NCBI GenBank assembly: GCA_021820165.1
Contig: JAKADW010000029.1
Span: 1 to 11,487 of the forward strand
Origin: Bacillota bacterium
Lineage (GTDB): Bacteria > Bacillota_E > Sulfobacillia > Sulfobacillales > Sulfobacillaceae
Direction: 5' to 3'
DNA: 11,487 nt
Position numbers and translations under genes: made by a program. Below, piece by piece: positions 5,274 to 11,487 of the stretch (position 1 is its first letter; each line of letters starts with the position of its first letter). A model generated the notes under the pieces. The model was given only the letters and a program-made list of their open reading frames with translations. It ran no database searches and was not told the DNA's origin.

Positions 5274-7313
5274 TCAATTTGGGGAAGGTTTGATCCGTTC
5301 TTGCCGTAAAACCGCAATCCCATTAGGCTCCAAATTCAGTGTGTGAGCACAGGTTTGACCCGTCAACACATTTTCGGCGGGTTCTAATAACCGAACGGTC
5401 ACGGCCTCCGCATTGTAATTGAGAAGAAAGGTGAATTGGCTCTCAGTATTTTGCCTTTGAGTCACCTCGACTCCTTGAGGTACAGACAGAGGTGCCTTGA
5501 TTTCGTGTTTCTGAAGGCAATCTCCTAACAATTCCTCAATGAATATCCGTTCGGGCTGGGTTCCCACATAGATGGCGGTGCCCTTACCAAAATTATTGAT
5601 GGTCACCGCTGGCCTTTCTGCATAAAAATCTTTGGTGAAGGTCCCTAAGGGCTTCGCGGTTTTCAGCGAGATAACATCTGCCCACAAATCACATTGGTAC
5701 GTTCGGCGAGAATAAGAGGGCGTCGCCACATCAATCTTGACAGCGTTATGCTCTTCCATTCCCATTGGGGAAAACTCTTCTACCACGATACCCAAAACAT
5801 CCTGAAAAGGTCCCAGATAGCCGTGGGGTTGAATTCGGTCATTGTTGTCCACAATTCCGCTAAAAAAGGTGACCAATAACGTTCCCCCCCGCGAAACGAA
5901 ATCCTGCACGCCCGGCGCAATGGCCATATCCGAAAGGTACAACGTCGGAACAATCACTAAATCATACGCAGTAAAATCGCCCGCAGCTTCAATAAAATCC
6001 ACCGCAATATTTTTCTCAAATAACGGTCGATAATACTTCATGACTTGTTCCAAATAACGCACATCAATGCTCGGCTTTGAATCCAATTCGAGTGCCCACC
6101 AGTTATTCCAGTCAAACACGATTGCGACCCGCGCAGGGACGCGAGAGCCGATTAAGTCTCCCAATCGCGCCAGTTCTTCCCCCAACTGGGACACCTCGTG
6201 AAATACACGGTCCTTTCCCTGACTATGGTGACCCACCATCGCCCCGTGGAACTTTTCCGCCCCGGCCCGGGCCGCTCTCCATTGGAAGAACAAAATACCG
6301 TCAGCCCCATGCGCCATAGCCTGGTAACTCCATAACCTCATGATTCCTGGGCGTTTGACCAGGTTGCGCGCTCGCCAGTTCACCGCACTAGGCGTTTGCT
6401 CCATCAGCAAAAAGGGCTGCCCGTGTTTGAGACTCCGCATCATGTCGTGATTCATTGCGGCCTTAACGGGCACTCCTTCTGCAGGATCAGGATAACTATC
6501 CCACGAAACCACATCCTCGTGTTTTGCCCAGTTCCAATAATCCAACGGCTTGAAAAAATCCATAAAATTCGTGGTAATTGGAACGTTCGGTGTGACCGCG
6601 CGTATAATGGCTGTCTCATTGCGATAGCAAGCTAAAAGACTGTCCGACATAAAGCGAGAGTAATCAAGTTGCTGACCTGGATTAGCAAAGGTCGGTGTGT
6701 GGTGCGGCAAGGGGATTTCATTCCAGTGATAGTATTTTTGACTCCAAAACGACGTGCCCCACGCTGCATTGAGAGTATGGATATCTTGGTAGCGGTGTTT
6801 CAGCCATAGGCGAAATTCTGCCTGACACACATCGCAGTAGCATTGCGAAATATGACAGCCATACTCGTTGTTTACGTGCCACATTACCAAGGCGGGATGA
6901 TTCTTATAGCGTTGCGCCAATTTGTCTACAAGAGATCCGGCAAATTGCCTATATACCATACTGTTTGGGCAGTAATGTTGCCGAGACCCATGCGAGTACC
7001 GGCTTCCGTTTGAATCAATAGGCAAAACGTCAGGAAATTCCGTCACCATCCATGCTGGAGGCGAAGCCGTAGCCGTCGCCAAATCAACCATAACCCCATT
7101 TTCATACAACATGTCCATCATGCGATCTAACAGGGAAAAATCGTAAGTATAACGGTCAGGTTGAAGTATTGCCCAACTAAAAATACCGAGACTGACAAGA
7201 TTAACGCCTGCCGTCCGCATCAACTCCATATCATCTCGCCATGTTGCTTCGTCCCACTGCTCAGGATTATAGTCCCCACCATAGTACAATCGCTGCTGCT
7301 TCATATTATTCAT
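5274..7313 (-). CDS. GH42 beta-galactosidase
   Basis: Hydrolyses terminal beta-D-galactosyl residues, for example of lactose or galacto-oligosaccharides, with retention of configuration. It has 679 residues, full length for GH42, and no signal peptide, so it acts in the cytoplasm after import. The N-terminus YYGGDYNPEQW (10-20) and the segment GIFSWAILQP are GH42 hallmarks of the TIM-barrel domain. The acid/base is E150 in WHVNNEYG and the nucleophile is E305 in LLMEQTPSAVNW. A structural zinc site of four cysteines is complete: C115 (HYCPN) and C158, C160, C163 (QCYCDVC). A trimerisation domain (about 390-600) and a small C-terminal beta domain follow. Start ATG 7313 has GAGGGAAG about 5-8 bases upstream; ATG 7304 is an alternative. 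It is divergent from the importer, from which it is separated by 250 bases holding a large inverted repeat, and points toward the gal operon. No obvious terminator follows it, so read-through into the intron relic and gal genes is possible. Confidence 0.95.
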   Translation of the reverse strand: MNNMKQQRLYYGGDYNPEQWDEATWRDDMELMRTAGVNLVSLGIFSWAILQPDRYTYDFSLLDRMMDMLYENGVMVDLATATASPPAWMVTEFPDVLPIDSNGSRYSHGSRQHYCPNSMVYRQFAGSLVDKLAQRYKNHPALVMWHVNNEYGCHISQCYCDVCQAEFRLWLKHRYQDIHTLNAAWGTSFWSQKYYHWNEIPLPHHTPTFANPGQQLDYSRFMSDSLLACYRNETAIIRAVTPNVPITTNFMDFFKPLDYWNWAKHEDVVSWDSYPDPAEGVPVKAAMNHDMMRSLKHGQPFLLMEQTPSAVNWRARNLVKRPGIMRLWSYQAMAHGADGILFFQWRAARAGAEKFHGAMVGHHSQGKDRVFHEVSQLGEELARLGDLIGSRVPARVAIVFDWNNWWALELDSKPSIDVRYLEQVMKYYRPLFEKNIAVDFIEAAGDFTAYDLVIVPTLYLSDMAIAPGVQDFVSRGGTLLVTFFSGIVDNNDRIQPHGYLGPFQDVLGIVVEEFSPMGMEEHNAVKIDVATPSYSRRTYQCDLWADVISLKTAKPLGTFTKDFYAERPAVTINNFGKGTAIYVGTQPERIFIEELLGDCLQKHEIKAPLSVPQGVEVTQRQNTESQFTFLLNYNAEAVTVRLLEPAENVLTGQTCAHTLNLEPNGIAVLRQERIKPSPN

Positions 7314-7563
7314 GCTACTTCCCTCAACTTTCCATCGGCAACTGCTACACCTTAGCTTCCAACTGATCTTGATTATTCACTCAAACAAATAAGTCCATTC
7401 CCAACAACCTAAGAATTTTACTGTATTGTTCCCTAAATCAGAAATTGTCATTAAACAACATAAATAGTAACACATTCTCAACATTATGTGTTACTATTTG
7501 ATAAATCATCTTTGGTTAGTCACTTCACCTGGTGTTACAAACCGCCATTGAGGAGGAGTATTA
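7314..7563. promoter_or_regulatory. Divergent control region between beta-galactosidase and importer
   Basis: AT-rich region that must hold the start signals for both divergent units. For the - strand gene an ATGACA (7451-7446) is a possible -35, but the spaced -10 is poor. For the + strand gene I see no convincing pair. The main structure is a perfect 14-bp inverted repeat (7462-7499), listed separately, and a further GTGTTAC at 7532-7538. No match to the CcpA cre consensus was found by eye. Confidence 0.5.
7462..7499. promoter_or_regulatory. Perfect 14-bp inverted repeat, candidate operator
   Basis: AAATAGTAACACAT (7462-7475) and ATGTGTTACTATTT (7486-7499) are exact reverse complements separated by 10 bases, so the arm centres lie 24 bp apart. 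The core GTGTTAC recurs at 7532-7538, 44 bases after its copy in the right arm. Three half-sites in about 70 bp between divergent sugar genes suggest a DNA-binding site for a regulator, with looping possible. No T tract follows on either strand, so a terminator is unlikely. The protein that binds is unknown; the DeoR-type regulator in this window is one candidate. Confidence 0.6.
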
Positions 7564-8904
7564 ATGAGAATTTCGCGTCAATTACAAATAATCGGAGCAG
7601 TGGCTACGGCAAGCACTCTGCTTGCCGGGTGTGGAGTTTCTTCCGCTGCACCCAAACCGATAAAGATTTTAAAACATTACAATAAGCACGTAACCATTAC
7701 CTGGTGGTCATGGACAGCAAACCCCAAACACGTCATTGCCGCATTTGAAAAAGCTTATCCTACCATTAAAGTAGTGCATACAGACGTCGGTGCTGGTGCA
7801 ACAGAATTCACAAAGTTATCTACAGACATAGAGGCCAAGAAAGGCGCACCTGATGTCGTACAAATTGAATATGAGTATCTGCCCCAATTCATTGCTACGG
7901 GTGGGCTTGTTAATATCTCTCCTTACGTACATTCATACAAAAAGGACTTCCCGACATGGGTTTGGAATCAAGTAAGTCAACAAGGCAAAGTGTATGCGAT
8001 GCCAGAAGACATAGGTCCATTAGCCTTGCTCTACCGGCCCAAGCTTTTTAAGAAATATGGGTTAGCAACACCAACCACTTGGTCTATTTATGCCAAGGAT
8101 GCTATCAAATATCACGAGGAGAACCCCACTAAGTATATGACATTTTTCCCCAGTACAAGCTCAACATGGTATCTAGGTTTACTCTGGCAGGCTGGCGCAC
8201 GGCCTTTTGTGAAGACCAAGAATGGCTGGAAAGTAGATTTCACGACCCCCCTTATTGAAAAAGTCACAAACTATTGGGGTTCCTTAATTCGCGAAGGCGC
8301 CGTACAGTATACTCCAGCCTTCACCCCAAGTTGGGAAAGCGAAGAAGGGCACGGCAATTACGCGTCAATTATTGCTGCCGCCTGGTACCCTACCTATGAT
8401 CTAGCCCCTTACATCAAGGCAGGCTCCCAACATTGGACAGGCCGCAAGATTCCTCAGTGGGTTCCCGGTAAATTCGAAGATGCCAACTGGGGTGGATCAG
8501 CCAACGCGGTGACAGTACAATCGCCTCATCCGCAGGCTTCGGCCCTGTTTGCGGCCTGGATAAACACAAGCAAAGCTGGGATAGCTCTGGATGCAACTCC
8601 CATCCCGGAGGGAGGACGGGGATTATATCCAGCCGACAAAAATGCCCCAGAAGCCCCAGCATTCAATTTGCCGCTAGCCGTTCTCGGCAACCAAAAAGTG
8701 AATCCGGAAGTCTTCAAACCAGCCGCCGCCCATGTAAACCCCAACTTCGAATGGAGTCCATGGACAGCTTATATCCATAACGAACTGTCGGTGGACTTTG
8801 CAAAAGCCGCATCCGGTTCCATATCATGGGACTCAGCATTAAAGACATTGCAAAAGCAAGTAATCAGTTTCGGTCAAAGCCAAGGCTACAAAGTCAGTTC
8901 ATAG
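7564..8904 (+). CDS. ABC sugar importer, lipoprotein solute-binding protein
   Basis: Family 1 extracellular solute-binding protein (MalE-like) of a carbohydrate ABC importer, anchored outside the membrane. The signal peptide is MRISRQLQIIGAVATASTLL with a lipobox LAGC (20-23), so C23 would be lipidated. The mature part begins with a linker, then ITWWSWTANPKHVIAAFEKAYP (about 44-65), the standard first strand and helix of this fold, followed by GAPDVVQIEYEYLPQF and the conserved YAMPEDIGPLALLYRP segment. Aromatic residues are plentiful, as is usual for sugar binding. It has 446 residues, a normal length. Start: AGGAGGAG at 7551-7558 lies 5 bases before the ATG, an optimal site that fits abundant expression. 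It is the first gene of the importer and divergent from the beta-galactosidase, so a beta-galactoside is the likely ligand, though the sequence alone does not prove it. A strong hairpin begins inside its stop codon. Confidence 0.93.
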   Translation: MRISRQLQIIGAVATASTLLAGCGVSSAAPKPIKILKHYNKHVTITWWSWTANPKHVIAAFEKAYPTIKVVHTDVGAGATEFTKLSTDIEAKKGAPDVVQIEYEYLPQFIATGGLVNISPYVHSYKKDFPTWVWNQVSQQGKVYAMPEDIGPLALLYRPKLFKKYGLATPTTWSIYAKDAIKYHEENPTKYMTFFPSTSSTWYLGLLWQAGARPFVKTKNGWKVDFTTPLIEKVTNYWGSLIREGAVQYTPAFTPSWESEEGHGNYASIIAAAWYPTYDLAPYIKAGSQHWTGRKIPQWVPGKFEDANWGGSANAVTVQSPHPQASALFAAWINTSKAGIALDATPIPEGGRGLYPADKNAPEAPAFNLPLAVLGNQKVNPEVFKPAAAHVNPNFEWSPWTAYIHNELSVDFAKAASGSISWDSALKTLQKQVISFGQSQGYKVSS

Positions 8905-8940
8905 CCAAAAGGGGTGAAGGTCACCCCTTTTGGCTTTTTC
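8903..8940 (+). terminator. Intrinsic terminator after the solute-binding protein gene
   Basis: AGCCAAAAGGGGTGA (8903-8917) and TCACCCCTTTTGGCT (8921-8935) form a perfect 15-bp stem with a 3-base loop, followed by a T run (8935-8939). The left arm starts within the TAG stop codon. Placed between the binding protein and the permeases, it would give much more binding protein than permease, through partial termination and protection of the upstream mRNA 3' end. The stem is also stable on the reverse strand, but with a poorer T tract there. Confidence 0.92.
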
Positions 8941-9217
8941 AATGCGCCCCTCTGAATTCTGGGGCCAATACTATCAGGAGAGTATTAGTTTTCTACCAGT
9001 ACAAGATTTTCCTTTGTCTAAAGTATCTGGTGATGGTTAAGTAAGTGTCTTCGATATGAATGTTGGTGTAGGTGTATGCCTTAGCCACAATATTTACAAA
9101 ATATTTTATCATGCGAGAACCTTAACGCGCTGAAAGCTCACGATGTGAATTGTCGATTTGACTAGCTTCAGTGTCGGGATCGGTAGCACTCTACCGCATG
9201 AAAGGACGGTAACCCCG
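8941..9217. other. Long gap between binding protein and permease genes
   Basis: No gene is supported here. The frame of the first permease is open back to a TTG at 9158, but that start has no ribosome site. The gap holds an AT-rich dyad, AATATTT/AAATATT (9089-9105), a weaker dyad AATACT/AGTATT near 8967-8986, and a 6-bp hairpin at 9181-9196. I cannot point to a good -35/-10 pair, although after so strong a terminator the permeases might need their own promoter. Confidence 0.4.
9181..9196 (+). other. Small hairpin ahead of the permease ribosome site
   Basis: CGGTAG (9181-9186) and CTACCG (9191-9196) form a perfect 6-bp stem with the loop CACT, ending 4 bases before AAAGGA (9201-9206). It could tune translation of the first permease or act as a 5' mRNA stabiliser. 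A stem of this size also arises by chance fairly often. Confidence 0.3.
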
Positions 9218-10072
9218 ATGGTGTCACGAAGATATTTTCCTTATGTGTTTATTACACCGTTTTTTCTCTTGTTTGCTTTTTTCTTTGTGTTTCCGGTCGT
9301 TTACGCCATGATTTCCAGCTTATACGTCAACCATTTTGGCGTCACAACCTTCAGTGGTTTGAAAAATTACATTTTAGTGTTTCATGATGGAGCATTTTGG
9401 AAGTCAATCATGCGCGTTGTGTACTACGGAATAATCGAAGTGACAATAATGCTGGTTCTGGCATTAATACTTGCGTTAATTCTGGACAGTCCATTAATCA
9501 AGTGGAAAACTTTATTCCGTCTAATCTACTTTCTGCCTTACGCTGTTCCCGCTGTGATTGCGGCGATTATGTGGGGATTTCTCTATGCTCCTAACCTCGA
9601 TAGTGCCCTCAATATTTTAAGCATTTTTGGCGGACCATTAATACGGCCCCTCAATCTTTCAGAAGTTCTCTACGCAATCGTCAACATTTCGGTTTGGGAA
9701 TGGACCGGCTATAACATGACTATTTATCTTGCCTCCCTCACGAGCATTCCTCAAGAACTTTATGATGCGGCCATGTTGGATGGCTGTAACCAGGTGCAGG
9801 TCGCTCGGTACATTAAGCTCCCACTGCTACGTCCTACGATTATTTTAACCATTGTTCTGTCTATAATTGGAGCATTGCAATTATTCAATAAGCCATACAT
9901 TTTGTCGTCGCTAACTGCGATTTCGAGTACCTATTCACCAAATTTGTCTATTTACACCACAGCGTTTTCCTATTTGAACATTAATCTCGCTGCGGCAATG
10001 TCTGTGATTATGACCATCATCACCATGGGCGCATCGATTATATTCCTTAGGCTAACAAGGAAGGCATCATGA
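9218..10072 (+). CDS. ABC sugar importer permease 1 (MalF-like)
   Basis: Integral membrane subunit of a carbohydrate ABC importer. From ATG 9218 it has 284 residues with six likely membrane helices: about 10-32, 66-90, 103-124, 148-170, 203-222 and 256-278. The cytoplasmic EAA loop that docks the ATPase is clear at about 180-202 (QELYDAAMLDGC, then YIKLPLL). Size and topology match the shorter six-helix MalF-like subunits. Start: ATG 9218 has AAAGGA at 9201-9206, 11 bases upstream, slightly far but the best available. The longer frame starting at TTG 9158 adds 20 non-hydrophobic residues and lacks a ribosome site. It is followed after 51 bases by its partner permease. The gene is visibly more AT-rich than the gal operon, as usual for membrane proteins. 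Substrate is inferred only from the neighbours. Confidence 0.92.
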   Translation: MVSRRYFPYVFITPFFLLFAFFFVFPVVYAMISSLYVNHFGVTTFSGLKNYILVFHDGAFWKSIMRVVYYGIIEVTIMLVLALILALILDSPLIKWKTLFRLIYFLPYAVPAVIAAIMWGFLYAPNLDSALNILSIFGGPLIRPLNLSEVLYAIVNISVWEWTGYNMTIYLASLTSIPQELYDAAMLDGCNQVQVARYIKLPLLRPTIILTIVLSIIGALQLFNKPYILSSLTAISSTYSPNLSIYTTAFSYLNINLAAAMSVIMTIITMGASIIFLRLTRKAS

Positions 10073-10123
10073 CCATATGGCACTTGACAGGCATTGATTT
10101 ACGCACACTCGGGGGTGACGGAA

Positions 10124-11038
10124 ATGGTCGAACACATTCGTTTAAACAACGTAAATAGGCCGAACGCGGAGTTAAACAAAAAAATTCAGTATGCAAAATC
10201 AGGGTCCACTGTTTTGACCACAGCTTTGCTAGTCATCATGTTAGGGTATTTTTTCTTTCCAGTTCTCTGGCTGGCTATAGATACCACCAAAAGTACCGAA
10301 CAGCTATTTACTACTCCCATGCTCGCCTTTCCAAATCATTGGAACCTTATATCCAATCTCAAGACCTTGTCGACCTATAAAGGCGGAGAATTTTGGCGGT
10401 GGATTTTCAACTCCGTCATATACGCCGTGGTAACGGCGGTGGTCGGCGCATTGTTAAGTGCGATGGTCGGATATGTATTAGCCAAATACCATTTTAAAGG
10501 GCACGGCACGGTGTTTTGGCTCGTGTTGTCGGCCCTGATGGTACCCAGCGCTGTTCTTGTGGTTCCTATTTTTATTTTGGAAAGAGACTTGGGTCTTCTG
10601 AATTCCTACATTGGCGTCATTCTACCCATGTTGGTCAATCCCTTTGGTGTGTATTTCATGTCGGTGTACATTGGAAGCACGGTGCCTAGTGAATTATTGG
10701 ATGCTGCCCGAGTAGATGGTGCCTCAGAATTTTGGATATTCGTACGTGTTGTTCTACGGCTAATTTTTCCCGGATTAGTCACGTTGTTATTGATTGCCTT
10801 TATTGCAGCATGGAATAATTTTTTCCTACCGCTCGTTTTGTTAAATAAATCAACACTGTTCCCAAGTACCGTCGGATTAAGTGTTTGGGTTTCAACCATT
10901 ACCACCCCGGGTGCTGCTCCTCTATATCCTCTGGTTATGCTGGGGTCCTTTATTTCCATTTTTCCTATGCTGATCTTGTTCCCATTCCTACGAAACTATA
11001 TTTCCAATGGTGTGTTGAGCGGAAGCCTTAAGGATTAA
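10124..11038 (+). CDS. ABC sugar importer permease 2 (MalG-like)
   Basis: Second membrane subunit, pairing with the preceding permease. From ATG 10124 it has 304 residues: a cytoplasmic N-terminal tail (1-28), then about six helices near 30-52, 95-119, 130-152, 160-182, 214-238 and 266-288. The EAA loop is SELLDAARVDGASEFWIFVRVVL (about 189-211). Its Gly is present, but the usual I-LP ending is replaced by VVLRLIFP. The segment FFLPLVLLN followed by FPSTVGLSVW is the usual MalG-type end of helix 5 and the loop after it. Start: GGGGGTGA at 10111-10118 is 5 bases before ATG 10124, so this start is preferred over the in-frame TTG at 10094, which lacks such a site. No ATP-binding gene follows in the window, so a shared MsmX-type ATPase elsewhere is likely. 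A perfect inverted repeat begins 6 bases after the stop. Confidence 0.92.
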   Translation: MVEHIRLNNVNRPNAELNKKIQYAKSGSTVLTTALLVIMLGYFFFPVLWLAIDTTKSTEQLFTTPMLAFPNHWNLISNLKTLSTYKGGEFWRWIFNSVIYAVVTAVVGALLSAMVGYVLAKYHFKGHGTVFWLVLSALMVPSAVLVVPIFILERDLGLLNSYIGVILPMLVNPFGVYFMSVYIGSTVPSELLDAARVDGASEFWIFVRVVLRLIFPGLVTLLLIAFIAAWNNFFLPLVLLNKSTLFPSTVGLSVWVSTITTPGAAPLYPLVMLGSFISIFPMLILFPFLRNYISNGVLSGSLKD

Positions 11039-11044
11039 TATCAC

Positions 11045-11078
11045 GTAGCGACTCAGTGGTGGACCACTGAGTCGCTAC
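11045..11078. terminator. Perfect 16-bp inverted repeat after the importer
   Basis: GTAGCGACTCAGTGGT (11045-11060) and ACCACTGAGTCGCTAC (11063-11078) are exact reverse complements with only GG between them; in RNA the loop would be TGGA. It sits 6 bases after the permease stop, where a terminator is expected, but no T tract follows on either strand. It may stop transcription weakly in both directions, protect mRNA 3' ends, or be a protein-binding or recombination site. Confidence 0.55.
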
Positions 11079-11475
11079 CAATTCGGATGGGACGGAGAAG
11101 CAGCTTGCCAACCGTACAATCGCCGGCATGCCGATCCGATCCAGATTCTTCCGAAGACCCAAGCATTTTTAGTGAAAAGCCACACCATGTGGTCAACGTG
11201 CCATCGATGGCGTATGTGTCACAGCGCAACAACGCTCTCGTTAGCCGCTGGCCTTCGCGCCTCCATCCGGGGCTGACGTCGCCGATCGCGAATCCAAATT
11301 CGAGCCTCAAAAATTTTCGACCTGTGCAATTCAATAGCTTAAAGTGCCAAAGAATCTTCAGGCTACCCCATTCGAGCGTGAGGTTTCGATCGGTGCACCA
11401 CGCGGTGAGCCCGCGGTTGTGATGCCAGGTAGTGACCGTGGCCAAGGCCACGGATCCCGACGGAGACCCACTCAT
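11053..11475 (-). CDS. Unidentified open frame, possibly partial
   Basis: A - strand frame stays open from the right edge to a TGA at 11055-11053 that lies inside the perfect inverted repeat. From ATG 11475 it gives 140 residues. It is rich in Trp and has several short amphipathic stretches (LEWGSLKILWHFKLL; LRLEFGFAIGDVSPGW). I do not recognise it. There is no membrane segment or signal peptide. The ATG has no proper ribosome site, and the frame continues to the window edge, so the true start may lie outside. A competing + strand frame (11087-11422) looks less protein-like. If real, it converges on the importer operon and shares the hairpin with it. It may also be non-coding. Confidence 0.3.
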   Translation of the reverse strand: MSGSPSGSVALATVTTWHHNRGLTAWCTDRNLTLEWGSLKILWHFKLLNCTGRKFLRLEFGFAIGDVSPGWRREGQRLTRALLRCDTYAIDGTLTTWCGFSLKMLGSSEESGSDRHAGDCTVGKLLLRPIRIGSDSVVHH

Positions 11476-11487
11476 GCCTTGGTGTTT

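Noticed and set aside
9122..9131. TAACGCGCTG shared with the first ten bases of the window
   Set aside because: Only about 10 bases match with no flanking similarity; taken as chance.
9158..9217. TTG at 9158 as the start of permease 1
   Set aside because: No ribosome site precedes it and the added 20 residues are not part of the membrane-protein fold; ATG 9218 is better placed.
10094..10123. TTG at 10094 as the start of permease 2
   Set aside because: ATG 10124 has GGGGGTGA 5 bases upstream; the TTG lacks a comparable site.

Overview
This window holds a compact galactoside-utilisation region from what looks like a Gram-positive (Firmicutes-type) bacterium. The clues are strong AGGAGG-type ribosome binding sites, a lipoprotein solute-binding protein, a GH42 beta-galactosidase, and a DeoR-type regulator with Leloir genes. 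A Sulfobacillus-like thermoacidophile would fit, but that is a guess from general character only.

Layout. Bases 1-643 hold no intact gene: an unassigned stretch, then a decayed transposase on the + strand (about 323-643) with two in-frame stops. It abuts a 19-codon relic of galE on the - strand (642-705), frameshifted by a 7-bp tandem duplication. From there a - strand operon runs (in transcription order): DeoR-type repressor (4494-3670), a FlaA1/CapD-like nucleotide-sugar SDR without its key motifs (3683-2778), galT (2781-1888), galK (1891-737), then the galE relic. The junctions from the SDR onward are tight, with two 4-nt ATGA overlaps. A gene-free gap (4495-5273) contains what looks like an ORF-less, decayed group II intron; its domain V is recognisable at 4653-4686. 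A GH42 beta-galactosidase (7313-5274, - strand) faces away from an ABC sugar importer on the + strand: lipoprotein SBP (7564-8904), a strong terminator, a 313-base gap, then two permeases (9218-10072 and 10124-11038). The importer ends in a perfect 16-bp inverted repeat (11045-11078). Right of that is only an unidentified open frame on the - strand.

How the genes work together (inference from families). The ABC importer would bring in a galactoside. The ATPase is not encoded here and is probably shared. The cytoplasmic GH42 enzyme would release galactose, GalK would phosphorylate it and GalT would exchange it with UDP-glucose. The cycle needs a UDP-galactose 4-epimerase. The operon's own galE is reduced to a stub, and the SDR in the operon has lost both the glycine-rich dinucleotide motif and the YxxxK lysine. 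How UDP-glucose is regenerated is therefore the main open question.

The 7314-7563 intergenic region carries a perfect 14-bp inverted repeat plus a third GTGTTAC half-site. It is a good candidate control element for the divergent beta-galactosidase and importer genes.
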